64,000 nt of DNA. It comes from Lonicera japonica (taxonomy: Eukaryota > Streptophyta > Magnoliopsida > Dipsacales > Caprifoliaceae). A program made the translations under genes and the position numbers. Positions 12,000 to 23,402 of this stretch are shown here, one piece after another. The DNA is taken from assembly GCA_021464415.1 (NCBI GenBank), contig CM038467.1:17261127-17325126 (forward strand), given 5' to 3'. Positions within the stretch are counted from its first letter, which is position 1. Every line of letters starts with the position of its first letter. The notes under the pieces were generated by a model. The model saw nothing but the letters and a program-made list of their open reading frames with translations, was not told where the DNA came from and did not search any database.

Positions 12000-12213
12000 G
12001 CGGTGTTATATATATCCCCAAATCTATTACAAACACTCTCATTAGACGAACCTTATTTGGAAAACATTATAGCACTACATTGCCTGATGTAAGGCCGAGT
12101 ATATGTGACAATATCTCTATGAGGTATTAATGATAATAAATTTACTTTTAGGAAATTTTTGTGATAAAAAGGTGTTTGTGATAAATATGAGTGGTGGTGT
12201 AAATAACACCGCC
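12000..12213. mobile_element. Small MITE with GCGGTGTTAT...ATAACACCGC ends
   Basis: The left end GCGGTGTTATATATAT and right end GGTGTAAATAACACCGCC are inverted copies. Internal phrases such as GGTGTTTGTGATAAA match the element at 23403-23808, so the two belong to one family. No clear target duplication was seen at this copy. Confidence 0.65.
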
Positions 12214-12469
12214 CAAGAAAAAAGAGCAATTAAAGACCGTAAATATTGATCTTGCTATTGTTTTGGGAAGAATGAGCAGCTATTACTTATTTAAGTATTA
12301 TAGTAGGGATAGCTGAGTGAACCTAGCTCAGCCTGAAAGGCACTCACCGAATATTGAATAAATGTGATTTAGATAATTTTATTTTTATATTATTATTTTA
12401 TAAAAGTTAAACATAATGTTAAAAGGACAAGGACAAAAAAAATAAAAATATTAACTCTTTAAAAATTAA

Positions 12470-12858
12470 GGTTCCGTTTGATAACAACATAAAAAATAAA
12501 AATAACTAATTTAGATGAGAAGATTGAAAATAAGTTGAGGGATATAGTGAGATTAACTCTTACTTTTTGCATTTTTCATGAAAAAAATCTCTTTGGGGAA
12601 TGGTGGAAAAAAAAATTTCAAGTAGGATGGATGACATATACTCACAAAAATGAACTCTTACTTTTTGCTTTTTTCCATGAAAAAATTCTCTCTAGGTAAT
12701 GGTGGAGAAATTTTTTCCGATAATGATAGAAGACATATACTCACAAAAATGAGTATATGATGGAGAACATATCGCCATATGCCTCAACTTATTTTTCATC
12801 TTCTTATTCACATTAATTGTTTTTATTTTCATTTTTCATATTGTTATTAAACGGAGCC
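12470..12858. mobile_element. PIF/Harbinger-type (Tourist-like) MITE
   Basis: The ends GGTTCCGTTTGATAACAAC and (inverted) GGCTCCGTTTAATAACAAT begin long inverted repeats. A 3-bp duplication TAA flanks it (12467-12469, 12859-12861). The inside has no coding frame and contains a repeated CATATACTCACAAAAATGA phrase. Relatives lie at 57877, 58578 and 59244. Confidence 0.82.
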
Positions 12859-12861
12859 TAA

Positions 12862-13225
12862 GGTGATATTTGATTGATATTTTGAGTTAAGTTTTTAAAA
12901 TTTGGTGTTTGGTAGAATTTGGAAATATGTTAAAAAGTGAATTTAGTTTTCGTTTGAGGTTTTTTCAACCAACTAAAAAATCTCATAAAAAAATTTAAAA
13001 AATAATCACAATGGATTTTATTTTATAGATATCGACGAGTAGGTTTCAAATATATATATTTTTTTATGTAATTTTGATTTTTAAATTTAAAGTTATGGTG
13101 TTTTAAAAAAAATTAGCGAGAGAAAGTAAAGTGAAATAAATTTTTGAAAGTGTAAAAATAAAGTTGATTTTAAGTTGGGCTTTTAAAATTTTGGAAAAAA
13201 AACACCCACCTAACAAGGCCAGTCT
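12862..13225. mobile_element. MITE, copy 1 of an adjacent pair
   Basis: Nearly the same sequence as 13314-13690 in the same orientation (shared: TTTGATTGATATTTTGAGTT, CAACCAACTAAAAA, TTATTTTATAGAT). It starts right after the TAA duplication of the preceding MITE. Its right end is diverged, so the boundary is approximate. Confidence 0.6.
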
Positions 13226-13313
13226 TTAAACTTAAAAGGTAGAAGAGTTTTTAATTTTTTAAGAGACAAAACTAGACTTTATATTTAATTTTTTAATGCC
13301 ATCAAACACATTA

Positions 13314-13690
13314 AGTGATGTTTGATTGATATTTTGAGTTGAGTTTTTAAGTTGAGTTTTTAAAATATAGTGTTTGGTAAAATTTAGAAGTATGTTGAAA
13401 AGTGGGTTTGGTTTTTTTTTGAATTTTTTTCAACCAACTAAAAATCTCATAAAAAAATTTTAAAAAATAGTCACAATGAATCTTATTTTATAGATCTCGA
13501 CAAATATATTTTAAATATATATTTTTTATTTAATTTTGATTTTTGAATTTAAAGTTATGATGTTTTAAAAGTTTTTTTAGAGAGAGAAAGTAAAGTGAAA
13601 TAAATTTTGAGAAGCGTAAAAGTAGAATTGATTTTGAGTTGAGTTTTTAAAATTTGGAGAAAAAAAAATAAACACGAACCAAACAGGCCC
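13314..13690. mobile_element. MITE, copy 2 of an adjacent pair
   Basis: Flanked by TTA (13311-13313 and 13691-13693). The right end, inverted, reads GGGCCTGTTTGGTTCGTG, and the left end GTGATGTTTGATTGATA is a weaker match. The 3-bp flank and the GTTTGG-type end suggest a PIF/Harbinger relative. Confidence 0.65.
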
Positions 13691-13756
13691 TTAAGCTTCT
13701 AAAATCTGAATAAACAACTCATTTGAACTTTAGAATTGCAAACAAATATCACCTAA

Positions 13757-14246
13757 GGCCTCGTTTGATTTACGGAAGGGAAATTGATTCCGCTGTCTTT
13801 CTCATGGAAGTGGGAAACTAAAGTTCCTGTCAAGTTTTCTTTCCTGTGTTTGGTAAAGTATGGAAAGTATTTAGGAAATACCATTTCATTTCCCTTCCGA
13901 TGTTTGGTTGGTACAGGAAAGAAAAGTAAAAATATATTAATATATCAATAATACCCTTGTTTTTTAAAGTAAAAAATAACATCATAAAAATTCAAAAGTA
14001 TACCAAAGAGATTAATGGGTAAATTTGATAATAGCATATTTTGATAGGGATATTAATGTCCAAATTTTTTGTAATGAATGTTGGGAAATTATAGGGGAAA
14101 ATAAATCTCATGCCCTTTGAGTAAATAGCTTTACTCTCTATTTTTCTATCTCTCGGGAAAGCCTTTCCAAAATTTGTGGTTACCAAACAAAGGAAAAGAA
14201 TGACTTTCCTTTCTCGAATACCAAAATCCGTGAACCAAACGAGGCC
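13757..14246. mobile_element. PIF/Harbinger-type MITE, 490 bp
   Basis: The ends GGCCTCGTTTGATTTACGG and (inverted) GGCCTCGTTTGGTTCACGG form clear terminal inverted repeats, flanked by TAA on both sides (13754-13756, 14247-14249). The 88-codon minus frame across it is not protein-like. The last 40 bases of the window begin another member. Confidence 0.85.
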
Positions 14247-14329
14247 TAAATGCGTCATGCCATCTTGGAAAGAGGAGTTTGAACCGTTGGTAGTTCTAAT
14301 CCCACTCTAGCTTTAATTTTAACTTTCTT

Positions 14330-14580
14330 TGCCGATTACATTATTTTAGATATTAAAATTTTATTTGATAGTAATACAAAAAATGATAAAATAATAACTA
14401 ATTTATGTAAAAAGATGAAAAATAATTTAAAAATGCAAAATACTCTATATTTTATACTCATTTTTGTGAGTATACATTTTCCATCATCTTTTAATATTTT
14501 GTGAAAAAAAAAATTATTTATCACAACCAAAAAAATATCAATGGGTAAAAACAAAATACAATAATCCCTCAATTAATTTT
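14330..14580. repeat. Diverged MITE fragment of the 12470 family
   Basis: TTTGATAGTAATAC, AAAAGATGAAAAATAA, GTGAGTATACATTTTCCATC and TTTTTCATCTTTTC match internal and end segments of the 12470/58578 MITEs. The right end is lost. Confidence 0.5.
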
Positions 14581-14590
14581 TCATCTTTTC

Positions 14591-14700
14591 AGAGCATGCA
14601 CTAGGGTAAAATGATAAATTTACCCTACTCAAGCCCACAGTGAAAAAATTTGTAGGGTAGAATTTAAGCATGTAGAGTAGAGAATGAGTAAATTTACCTT
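14591..14700. repeat. Fragment related to the 52255 MITE end
   Basis: GAGCATGCACTAGGGTAAA followed by GATAAATTTACCCTA resembles the left end at 52255 (GAGCATCCGCACCGG, then GATAAATTTACCCTA). No matching right end was found. Confidence 0.45.
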
Positions 14701-14889
14701 ATGACTAAATTTTATTCATACCACGTGGCAAAATTTGGTTGGTTTAGAATACCACCTGGAATGGCTGACGTGGTATCCCCGTTGCAGGTAAATTTTTCTC
14801 AGGGAGATGGTCCAGAGGCTCATATTCCAAGAATCTTATTTGTATACGTAAATGCCTTCTGGATGGCAGAAAAAGATATTTTCTTTTAA

Positions 14890-16595
14890 TCAAGTTCTTA
14901 AGATGACAGCTCATTACCTAACACCAAATTACATATATTTAATTGATTCACGTAGTTTATACGAAAGGGAACCGTGATATATTTTGAAATTCTGTAGCCA
15001 TTAAATTATTAGATAATTGTTTAAACAGAGAAATGGTCGTTAACAATCCTTTTGATTTAAACTTGCTTATTTCGGGGGAGGCAGGAATCGAGTCAGAACC
15101 ACTAACCAAGAAAAGCTAAAGTGGGTTATTTTTTTGAATTCCTATGAAAAATTTAACCAACCCTAGATTCAGTAATTTGATCTTATAGCATTAGCGCATA
15201 ATATCCAAATCCATATACTGAGATTATCTCCACACTTGGTAGCGGAAGGTAAACAAATAAATATGTGTTTCAGAACTACAATTCCAAACCTTTTAAATTG
15301 AAATCAAATCGGAGCATAATTCACTAATTTTCTAAATACACATACAGATTGGAATAATATGATACCATTTTGCATCGGCAAAATGCAAATGCATTTTTTC
15401 TTTTAAAAAAAAAAGGAAAAATCAAATTACACTGCTCTGGAATGAGTGATGCAAGTTGTTTACAAACCAAATTAATTGAAACCATATCAAGTTAAGTTTT
15501 TCTTTAGCGGCTATCAAGTTCAGTTGACCAGCTCTTTCGCTTCTCTAGAAGCTCTTATCATATTCACCACAGGATTTGGACAAAACCACATAACTAATAT
15601 ATATTAACGGAAAGAAGGATCACTGAATAATTGTTTCAAACATCAAATCTATCGAAGTTATGGGCCCAGGAAACTGTCCTCACAAGTGACCGTGCAAAAA
15701 CATTGTGATTATAGTCCTAGTGGAGGGATTCAACATGAACACCATCACTGATTCAATCGGCATCAGTACAATATACAGCAATCTTTCATTTGGAGGCACT
15801 CACCAAATTTCATCAAAAAAATTATTCATAAAGTCCCCATGATGAAAATTTGATATATGTATGTGTGGACTTATTATATCACGCAGACTCTAAAGAGGTC
15901 CTTCAGCTTTCGGACCATGCCTATAGCAACAGTTTTCCTTCGCCAATGAATTGATGGTGAAGAGAGTGGCCTGCAAGCTGCAGTCCGTTTTAGAGGTGGC
16001 TGATATATATATATATATATACACATGCACACACACAAAATCCAAGCGAAATAAAGAAAAGGTGAAATTTCACATAGGCAGTGTTACCTGTCTCAGAACT
16101 CAGTTTAAATAAGAGACTCAAAGTCCCATTTCTACATCTATCATGAAAACAATGCCAGAGTAATGTGATAAGGATCATAGACATCGTTCTGTTCACATCT
16201 CTAGAGAAATTGTTATAAGCTCAATTATCAGCCAATCCCAACATAACCCTCAGAAAGATGGTGCGCAGAAAAAAAAGAATGTTGAGAGCAAAAGCATAAG
16301 TTGATACACTCATATTCCATAACTCGCTTTGCAAACCAGCAGCATATTAATACTTTGACAAAGGATTATTATACAGAAAAGGCATAACTTAGTTCATAAT
16401 TCAGCTTAAGAGGAACAAAACCCAATGTCTAACAGAAGACTACAATAAATGTAACTAACCGTTGAGCTGTGAAAAAGAAAGCAGCAGCGAAGTTTATACT
16501 CACATTTTGATGCTGACCACAAAGAGATGGCCAGTTTAAATGTTATTTCCTATTACCGCCATGGCTGCTGCAGCAAATAAAACCTAAATTTTTCA
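14890..16595. other. Flank downstream of the TOC gene, no gene seen
   Basis: AT-rich DNA that must include the 3' untranslated region of the minus-strand TOC gene near 16400-16595. It holds a TA microsatellite at 16003-16022. The minus frame at 15990-16196 is not credible as a gene. Confidence 0.5.
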
Positions 16596-19500
16596 TCAAT
16601 GTCCGAACTGCACCTGTTGAGAATATCCCAGTAGCTTGTTGAGAAGCGGTACGAGCGCAACTAAGGCTATCTGAAGATGTTCTGAGCTGTTAACACGGAT
16701 ACTGACTTGACCCGATCCCCTGTTATTCAAACTGACCCGACCAATCAAATTTGAGGACCGCCCAATGGGGATCTGCGTTTGTGCATTCCAACCAATGGCA
16801 AGATCTCCATGCCAATCCATGACGGAGGCCCCGATGGTTGACAGGAAACGCCCCAGTGGATGATCTTTATCTCTCAAAGTGAACTCAAAGCTCCCCCCAT
16901 AAGCAACATCGCCACGGCCAATAATTGCACCCCCAGATGCAACCAATTGGCTTCGTTTACTAACAATCAGTTTGTCTTCAACTTTAACTCCGGCAGTCAA
17001 GGCATCACCAATATGAGTTATTGAGACACCAGCCGTTGCCTTATTCCGCCTGTAGTTGCTAAACCTTGTCTCGCTCCGTAGAGTGTAAGCAATGTCCTTT
17101 CCAAGAGTCTGCATATCAAAACCTAAAGTAGTTGCTTTCCCTTCACTGTGCTTTAATGAACTTGCGACTTCCATTTGGAGATTAGCGTCCTTCTTATCCT
17201 TCGTAGCTTGGCCGGAAAAGGACACTGGAATCTTGTCTTTAATTGCAAATAACCTTTCTATGTTTATGCCTTCATAGCCAACATCATGATCCCAACCATG
17301 GCTATCTAAAACGGGCCTCACAAGCCACTGGTTTGTTAACGAATCAAGAGCACGGTACCGGTGAGTGGGATTATCAGAATCGAAAGAAGCCGGTAATGCC
17401 ATATCGGGAACGGGAACAGGCACAGATGCTGCACCCTCACTCTCCTCTTCTACACTGTCAGTGTATTCACTTGGCAGATCCTTAGCTGAAGCTTCCATTT
17501 TCTTCATCATTTTCCGCCGCCTCTTCTCTTCCTTCAATTGTTTCTTCATAAAAAGTTTTTCCCTGTACTCTAGCTCATCATAATACGCCTTCTTCTGGGC
17601 TTTACTAAGATCTGACAGTTGGGCATTGGTCAACCGTTTAAAGGGTGGCAGTCTGTCATATTCTGATTCGTCGTCAGAGACTGATGAATCGTCTAAATCA
17701 TCATCAAGTGCGTCGTCATCATCGCCAAGCTGGTCCTGGGGCATCTTCAGTTGTGGTCTTGATTGGAGAAGGGTTGAAAGAAGGAAAGGTAAAGGCGGTG
17801 CTCTACTCCGAGCAGCAAAAGGCTTTCCAGGTGGACTGTCTTGCAACTTTAATAGGGTATTTGCTTCGGCTAAAATTTTGGATGCAAAGGAGAGCAATAG
17901 CAAGTGAGGCTTCCACACCTGACCATTTGGCAACACTCTCTGACCAGCCCTGTTTGTTCTGCAGGCAGAGTGGTTCTCCACTAAAGAAACTGGATTCATT
18001 AGTCGCATATCCCCAGCCGCCTGACGAATTGCTTGCTGGACAACATGTGACCGTTGAGTGACAAACATATCATAACTAGTAGCAGTACCATTAGGGCCTT
18101 CGGGTGGAGCCGATGCAGCATGGGTCAGAACCACAATGGCATTGAACCAGATTGATGGTCCAAATATTTCGGTGATAGTACGCAACAGTGGCATGTCACC
18201 AAAATCCCTGGTCTGCATGTCCAACCTATCAAGATACAGAACAATATCTGGAGGCGATTTTTGGATAAAGCGCTTAACTGAGTGGAGGATTTTCTCATTC
18301 TGACGCTGATCTGACCAGGATGGCAGAAGGCCCGGCGTGTCAATGACCCTTACCTTGATTCCCTGTACGGTTCCAACAACATCCTGAACCTTCTTTGTAC
18401 CCAACTGAAAAGCATCGGTGCTGAACTTATTTTCATCAAATATAGAGTTGATGGTTGCACTTTTACCAACTCCGGTCTTTCCAAGAACCATAATTGTGCA
18501 AGAGAAATCAAGGGGTTCTTGCCCAGCTGCCTCTAGTTGCTCGGCCATGGCACTTGCGCGGTCAAAGCTAAACGCAGCAACGCGGCTCCCGTTTCTCCCT
18601 CGCAGCTGTTCAGCTAATCCTAATCTGTACAAGACTTGAGCCACAACAACATTATGGGGAGTTTGGCCAAGCCTATGAGCAAGCCGCAAAAATTTGACCC
18701 GTATCATCTGAAGTTTCTCTCGGGTCTCATCATTTTCATCAGCCTCCCCATTTGTTGGGTCTTCAACGAGTTGGGTTTGCACCTGAGGAACTGTTCCATT
18801 CACACGAGACTGCTGTACTACTCGAGGAGCCGGTTCTAACAATGGGGCAGCACGGCCAAGACCAGCAGGACGAGCAGGAGTCGGAGCGGGAGTTGCCACA
18901 GGCCTGATCTCTTGTTCTCTACTGGCTACTGTACTTTGCTTCACTTCCTTGCCTTTGGCTTCTCTGTTTAAAGGGTTGACATCTAAAGCACTAAAAACTT
19001 CAAGAGTCGCTCGAGGTTTAGAACTGTTGCTTCCCAAATCAGATGCACTGTCATGGGTCTTGTCAACCTTCTCGACCAAAGGATCTTCTGAAGAAGGTGG
19101 CCTTGAAACATCCACAGTTATTGTCCTTTCCTCCACAGGACTACATAGTTTATCTTCCAGTTTGCAATCTTCTTCAGGGTTGTCTGAACCAGTTGGAGCT
19201 GAAGTATCTTTCAGACTCAAATCAGCTGCGTTTACTACCACATCCTTAGCAACTTCATGAAGAATATCTCCGTTTGTTTCAATACCTTGCCGACAATCTG
19301 TATCACTTCCTTCTGATTCTAGAACCTCATCAGCTTGACTATTCAAATGCACAACAGCGGAGGCACCCTCCAGTTCCCTCTTATTCTCATCTTGACTATC
19401 ACTGCTCAAGACACCAAAGACATTATCTATTTCCACGTTCTTCACAACTTCGTGCAAACTCTCACCACTGGATTCAATATCTTGCTGACAATCCATGTCA

Positions 19501-20573
19501 AGTCCCTCCACCTTGTTGGCAGCTTCCATTTCTGGAGTCTCACGCACGTGCAGTTCCTGCTTGTCAGCATCCATATCATCTAAATTTCCATGAACCAGAG
19601 TCCGATCCAAATTCACAGCATCAGGCTTGCCATTGACCCCCTGATCATCTTTAAAATGTTCCATCTCACCTGCAGATCCAAAGTCAGAAAGCCCACTTGC
19701 CTCATTTTTTCCATCGTTTGCCAGCACGGTGGTATCCCGAACATTCACTTCATCTCTCACAACCTCACCCGGGGAAGTTTGTTCATCATCAATTATCCCC
19801 ACTCCAGGTGTTTCATTCAAGTTCACATCATCTAAAACTCCATTAACAGACCTCTCATTCACCTCAGGACCATCTTTACGAAGTTCCATTCCACCTGCAG
19901 CACCTAAGTCCGATACCCCGCTTACCTCATCCTTTATATTGTCCAACAGCACACTGGTAACCCGTGCATTCATTTCGTCCATCCCAATTTCATCCACTGA
20001 ACTTTGTTCATCAATTATCCCCACTGACTGTGTTTGGTTCAAATTAACAGTATCTGGAACCCCATTTTCAGACTTCTCATTCATGTCATGGCCATCTTTC
20101 AAAAGTTCCAGTTGACCTGTAGCAGAACCCAGGTAAGTTACCCCAGTTACCACGTCTTTTCCATTCTGGACCAACGCATCAGCATCCAAGGCCTTCAATT
20201 CATCAAACCCAACTTTATCCGAAGCACTTTGTTCATCAATTATAGCCGACACTGCAACTTCATCGAAAGCCTCCCCTTTCTCCAAACCATCCACCTTCTC
20301 ATAAAAAACCTCAGCATGAGGCCCTGCAAGGTCTTCAACAGAATTGAGAACCTCAGCATTCCCATCTTCATTTATAGTAATATCCCTCAAATCAGCGCTC
20401 GGCGTCTCTGCACCAGTTGCTTCCTCAAAAACATCAACCTCTTCCGAATCTATCGATTCCTCGGACCCATTAGTAGGTCTCAACAGTAATTTTGACTCCA
20501 TAGCAGCATCCTGGACACTATTCATATCTCCCAGATGAGACTTATCAACAATCCCATCCCCATTCTCCATCAA
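16596..20573 (-). CDS. TOC132: Translocase of chloroplast, Toc159 family (TOC120/TOC132-like)
   Basis: An outer-envelope GTPase receptor that recognises transit peptides of proteins imported into plastids and works with Toc75 and Toc33/34. It is 1325 residues in one exon. Residues 1 to about 640 are an acidic, low-complexity A domain. The G domain follows, with the P-loop GKTGVGKSA near 694, DTPGL near 743 and a THAAS motif near 812. A short acidic stretch (DDDDALDDDLDDSS, about 945) precedes a C-terminal M domain that anchors the protein and ends VQFGH. A-domain size and composition favour the TOC120/TOC132 class over TOC159; the exact orthologue cannot be settled by eye. The start is the ATG at 20573; a second Met directly follows. 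The A domain holds three copies of a unit of about 75 residues, described separately. A probable 5'-UTR intron lies upstream. Confidence 0.95.
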   Translation of the reverse strand: MMENGDGIVDKSHLGDMNSVQDAAMESKLLLRPTNGSEESIDSEEVDVFEEATGAETPSADLRDITINEDGNAEVLNSVEDLAGPHAEVFYEKVDGLEKGEAFDEVAVSAIIDEQSASDKVGFDELKALDADALVQNGKDVVTGVTYLGSATGQLELLKDGHDMNEKSENGVPDTVNLNQTQSVGIIDEQSSVDEIGMDEMNARVTSVLLDNIKDEVSGVSDLGAAGGMELRKDGPEVNERSVNGVLDDVNLNETPGVGIIDDEQTSPGEVVRDEVNVRDTTVLANDGKNEASGLSDFGSAGEMEHFKDDQGVNGKPDAVNLDRTLVHGNLDDMDADKQELHVRETPEMEAANKVEGLDMDCQQDIESSGESLHEVVKNVEIDNVFGVLSSDSQDENKRELEGASAVVHLNSQADEVLESEGSDTDCRQGIETNGDILHEVAKDVVVNAADLSLKDTSAPTGSDNPEEDCKLEDKLCSPVEERTITVDVSRPPSSEDPLVEKVDKTHDSASDLGSNSSKPRATLEVFSALDVNPLNREAKGKEVKQSTVASREQEIRPVATPAPTPARPAGLGRAAPLLEPAPRVVQQSRVNGTVPQVQTQLVEDPTNGEADENDETREKLQMIRVKFLRLAHRLGQTPHNVVVAQVLYRLGLAEQLRGRNGSRVAAFSFDRASAMAEQLEAAGQEPLDFSCTIMVLGKTGVGKSATINSIFDENKFSTDAFQLGTKKVQDVVGTVQGIKVRVIDTPGLLPSWSDQRQNEKILHSVKRFIQKSPPDIVLYLDRLDMQTRDFGDMPLLRTITEIFGPSIWFNAIVVLTHAASAPPEGPNGTATSYDMFVTQRSHVVQQAIRQAAGDMRLMNPVSLVENHSACRTNRAGQRVLPNGQVWKPHLLLLSFASKILAEANTLLKLQDSPPGKPFAARSRAPPLPFLLSTLLQSRPQLKMPQDQLGDDDDALDDDLDDSSVSDDESEYDRLPPFKRLTNAQLSDLSKAQKKAYYDELEYREKLFMKKQLKEEKRRRKMMKKMEASAKDLPSEYTDSVEEESEGAASVPVPVPDMALPASFDSDNPTHRYRALDSLTNQWLVRPVLDSHGWDHDVGYEGINIERLFAIKDKIPVSFSGQATKDKKDANLQMEVASSLKHSEGKATTLGFDMQTLGKDIAYTLRSETRFSNYRRNKATAGVSITHIGDALTAGVKVEDKLIVSKRSQLVASGGAIIGRGDVAYGGSFEFTLRDKDHPLGRFLSTIGASVMDWHGDLAIGWNAQTQIPIGRSSNLIGRVSLNNRGSGQVSIRVNSSEHLQIALVALVPLLNKLLGYSQQVQFGH
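19590..20246 (-). repeat. Threefold internal repeat in the TOC acidic domain
   Basis: Residues about 110-183, 185-258 and 259-328 each start with IIDEQ or IIDDEQ, continue with a VxxDE block, then a GxSDLGSAG-like block, KDG and an NGVxDxVNL block. This is a tandem amplification of about 220 bp, with the units clearly diverged. Confidence 0.85.
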
Positions 20574-20608
20574 TAATCCTCAACCAATCTTCAAAACCCT
20601 AGATTGAC

Positions 20609-20898
20609 TGAAACCCCCAAAAAAAGGGAAAAGAAAACCCTAATTACTAGAAGATTCAAAACAACATACGGTAAACATGTACAGATGGCTGATTCAAGCA
20701 CATACAATTGAAAAACAAATCATTATACATGTGGTGGTTTATATAATACAATATAGTAGTTGCGCATAAAGATCAGATCTTCTCAGTGTATATATTTGCG
20801 AGTTCAATTCATGAGGGTTTTGCTTTGCATGAATTAAAGAGTACGTGAAACAAGAAGAGAAGGCAATAATAAACAAATAATAAGTAGCAAAAGCGTAC
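20609..20898 (-). other. Probable intron in the 5' untranslated region of the TOC gene
   Basis: On the minus strand, CACATAATCTG is followed by GTACGC at about 20898, a plausible donor. A pyrimidine-rich tract ending TTTCAG lies at about 20610, followed by TCAATCTAGGG. The upstream leader (20900-20960) is a CT-rich stretch. The intron is inferred from splice signals only. Confidence 0.55.
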
Positions 20899-20960
20899 CA
20901 GATTATGTGGATTGATATAAAGAGAGAGAGAGGATTCTCTAGAGAGAGAGAGAGGGGGGG

Positions 20961-22020
20961 ATCGCAAATGAAGCGAAGATCTTCTTTATTTGGTTATACA
21001 GGAGCAAAGCACTAGTTGTTGTTGAATTGAGAGGATAAGAGGCTATAGATAGATAGATACCGAGGGATGACGAAAATTCTCGTAGTCAGGAGAGATCGGA
21101 CGGTCTGGGGAAGAGCATCGGGTTTATCGTGGAAAATGCCAATCATAGCGACAAAGACGTAAAAGAGGGAGAAAAGGCGATTTGTATAGCCTAACTTCAC
21201 ATGATTTTTTACGGGTTATCTCCCATTTTATTTTACTAATACTCGTGTAATTTAAGTATAATTAATTTTAAAAAATAAAATTATTAAAAAATTAATATGT
21301 CGCATAATACTTGAGAGTCCCTTAGTGTTGGTAGGGTTGAAATCCTATTACTTGTATTAAATAAAAAAAATTAATGAAATAAATATTCTCAAGGCCAAAA
21401 TAAAAAAAAATAAAATTTTAAAACGGCTTTATAAATACCAAAATGCATTTTATATAATAATAGATTCAAGAAAAAAATAGGATCCCAAATATTTTTTTAG
21501 TTACGATCCCTCAACTTCTTTTGGCATGTCTAGTATTTCTTAACACTAGGAACATATTCAATAAGGATCGAGAGGTATAGTTGGGATTTGACTCATATTC
21601 ATTACTTCTTTTTTAAAAATATTTACAACAGTGTCTATTTGAAATGTTAAATAGGTAAAAAAAAACTGTGAAATTTGGTAAATTTGATATTTATAATGAG
21701 TATATCATCTTCACAAAAATTTAAAGAGAAATTCAAATTAGAAATGGATGCAATCAAAATTTGATATACATGTTCATTTATATCCATTAAAATTTTAAAA
21801 GATCATATCACAAACTTTTAAATTTAATATTTTGATAAAATTTTATGAAAATGATTTACTCTTATAGAGATCATTCCCATCGAATTTCATAAAAACATTC
21901 ATCCATTTAACTCTTTAAATGGACATCATTGAAGGAAATTGAAGAAAAAATAATAATAGGTGTTGGTACTAAAAACTGGAAGGGTATTTTAACCACACAA
22001 TCAAATGATTATATCAACTA
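20961..22020. other. TOC promoter side and AT-rich intergenic DNA
   Basis: The 20920-21200 part probably contains the TOC transcription start and proximal promoter. Beyond 21230 the sequence is AT-rich with no coding frame, RNA gene or paired termini that I can support. Confidence 0.45.
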
Positions 22021-22990
22021 ATTAGAGCTGTAAAGGTATTGAATTTAAGAAAGTCAAAGATTTATAGAGGAGGTTGATCTCGTATGAAAATACAAATTAA
22101 TTCTCTCGTGTGGAATAGAGCTAGGAGCTCGGTTTGCTTTATATTGATGATAAACAAACAATTATTATAAACTCACAAAAATCTCTCTAACTATTCTATC
22201 ATCACAATATTACAATAAGAGGAAGGCTAAGCCACCTAGAATTTAATCTCTCTAACTTAGGAGCTCTGAAGCGGACTATGGAGTTCTATCTCTTTATATC
22301 TAGCACTTGTGATAAATGCTTGATTGTTATTGGTTGTTGGAGTGTATTCCCTCTCTCTCTAGAAGTCAAATGTTTCATCTCTATATATGACTAAGAGGAA
22401 AACGTTTTAAGGAGTTCTGGGAGCAGATTGTGGCCATCCCCTGATCATCGTCACTTCTGATACTGTTTCTCTATGAATTCCCGTATTTTGAATGTAGTGG
22501 ATGAGCATTTAACGAAATTGAAGGAGGCTCTGTTGCGCTAATGGAGTTGGTAACAATCGCCCATACCGCCCATATTTTCTCTGACACAGTGGTTGATGGG
22601 GGAGCTCCAGAGCTCATTGGGAGAGGTCCGGTATCCAAGCTCTATAGTTTGTAGTGTATAAACAAGCGTCTAGGTCGGACACCCATATCCATTAGAGCTC
22701 TAGCCTTTAGGTGGTCTTTAAGCAGAGCTTCCGAGCTCCCCTCTTCAGATTGTCTAGGATTGCGTGAGGCCTGGCTAATTTGATCCAAAACGGCCCAAAA
22801 ATTTAAGTCAACGCCTCAGGCGGTGATGCGCGTCACTTTTCGGCCAAATTCCTTCGTTTAGGCCTCTGAATCTGTGTTTTTACTATCCGAATAGAGCTCC
22901 TCTTACTGTCGCAGAAATTGTTACTGGCATGGGTGACTACGTGTCAGCTCGTGGTTGGCTTGATAAATTGGATTATTAATTAACACTATC
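22021..22990. mobile_element. Probable LTR-type retroelement fragment
   Basis: This is a patch of higher GC with many GAGCTC / GGAGCT motifs and no coding frame. Its composition differs sharply from the AT-rich flanks. LTR origin is an inference from texture; no ends were found. Confidence 0.3.
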
Positions 22991-23402
22991 AATAGGGATG
23001 AGTCAAATTCATATAATCACACCCTTTCAATTTTTAAAAAAATTAAGACCATATACGTATATACATATATTTAAAACTATGTATTATTGCGTAAAAACTA
23101 TATGTATTATGTATTTTGGTTATACAATAAACAATACTGCACTTGATAATGATTTATTTATCACATGTTGATTTTGTATTTTTTTAAGAAAAAACCTAAT
23201 TGTGATAAATATTTAAATATATATTTTTATCGCAAAATTAAAAATTGAATCCATTGATTATTTCCATAAAAAAAATGAAAATCTTAATTTCATAAGACTT
23301 GAAAACAAAAGGTAGGGTGCTTAATTTGAAACAAGTAGAATAGTTTTTGCTCACTTGACCTTTAGTAGTAAATTAAATGAAAATTTATAAATACATTTAT
23401 TT

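Larger units (their letters stand above)
12360..13745. repeat. Unclassified repeat, copy 2, interrupted by three MITEs
   Basis: The non-MITE pieces 12360-12469, 13226-13313 and 13691-13745 match successive parts of 11465-11815. The intervening DNA is accounted for by MITEs at 12470-12858, 12862-13225 and 13314-13690. Confidence 0.55.

Noticed and set aside
17092..20538. Many plus-strand frames of 60-150 codons opposite the TOC gene
   Set aside because: They are antisense shadows of a long GC-richer coding exon; the minus strand has the recognisable protein.
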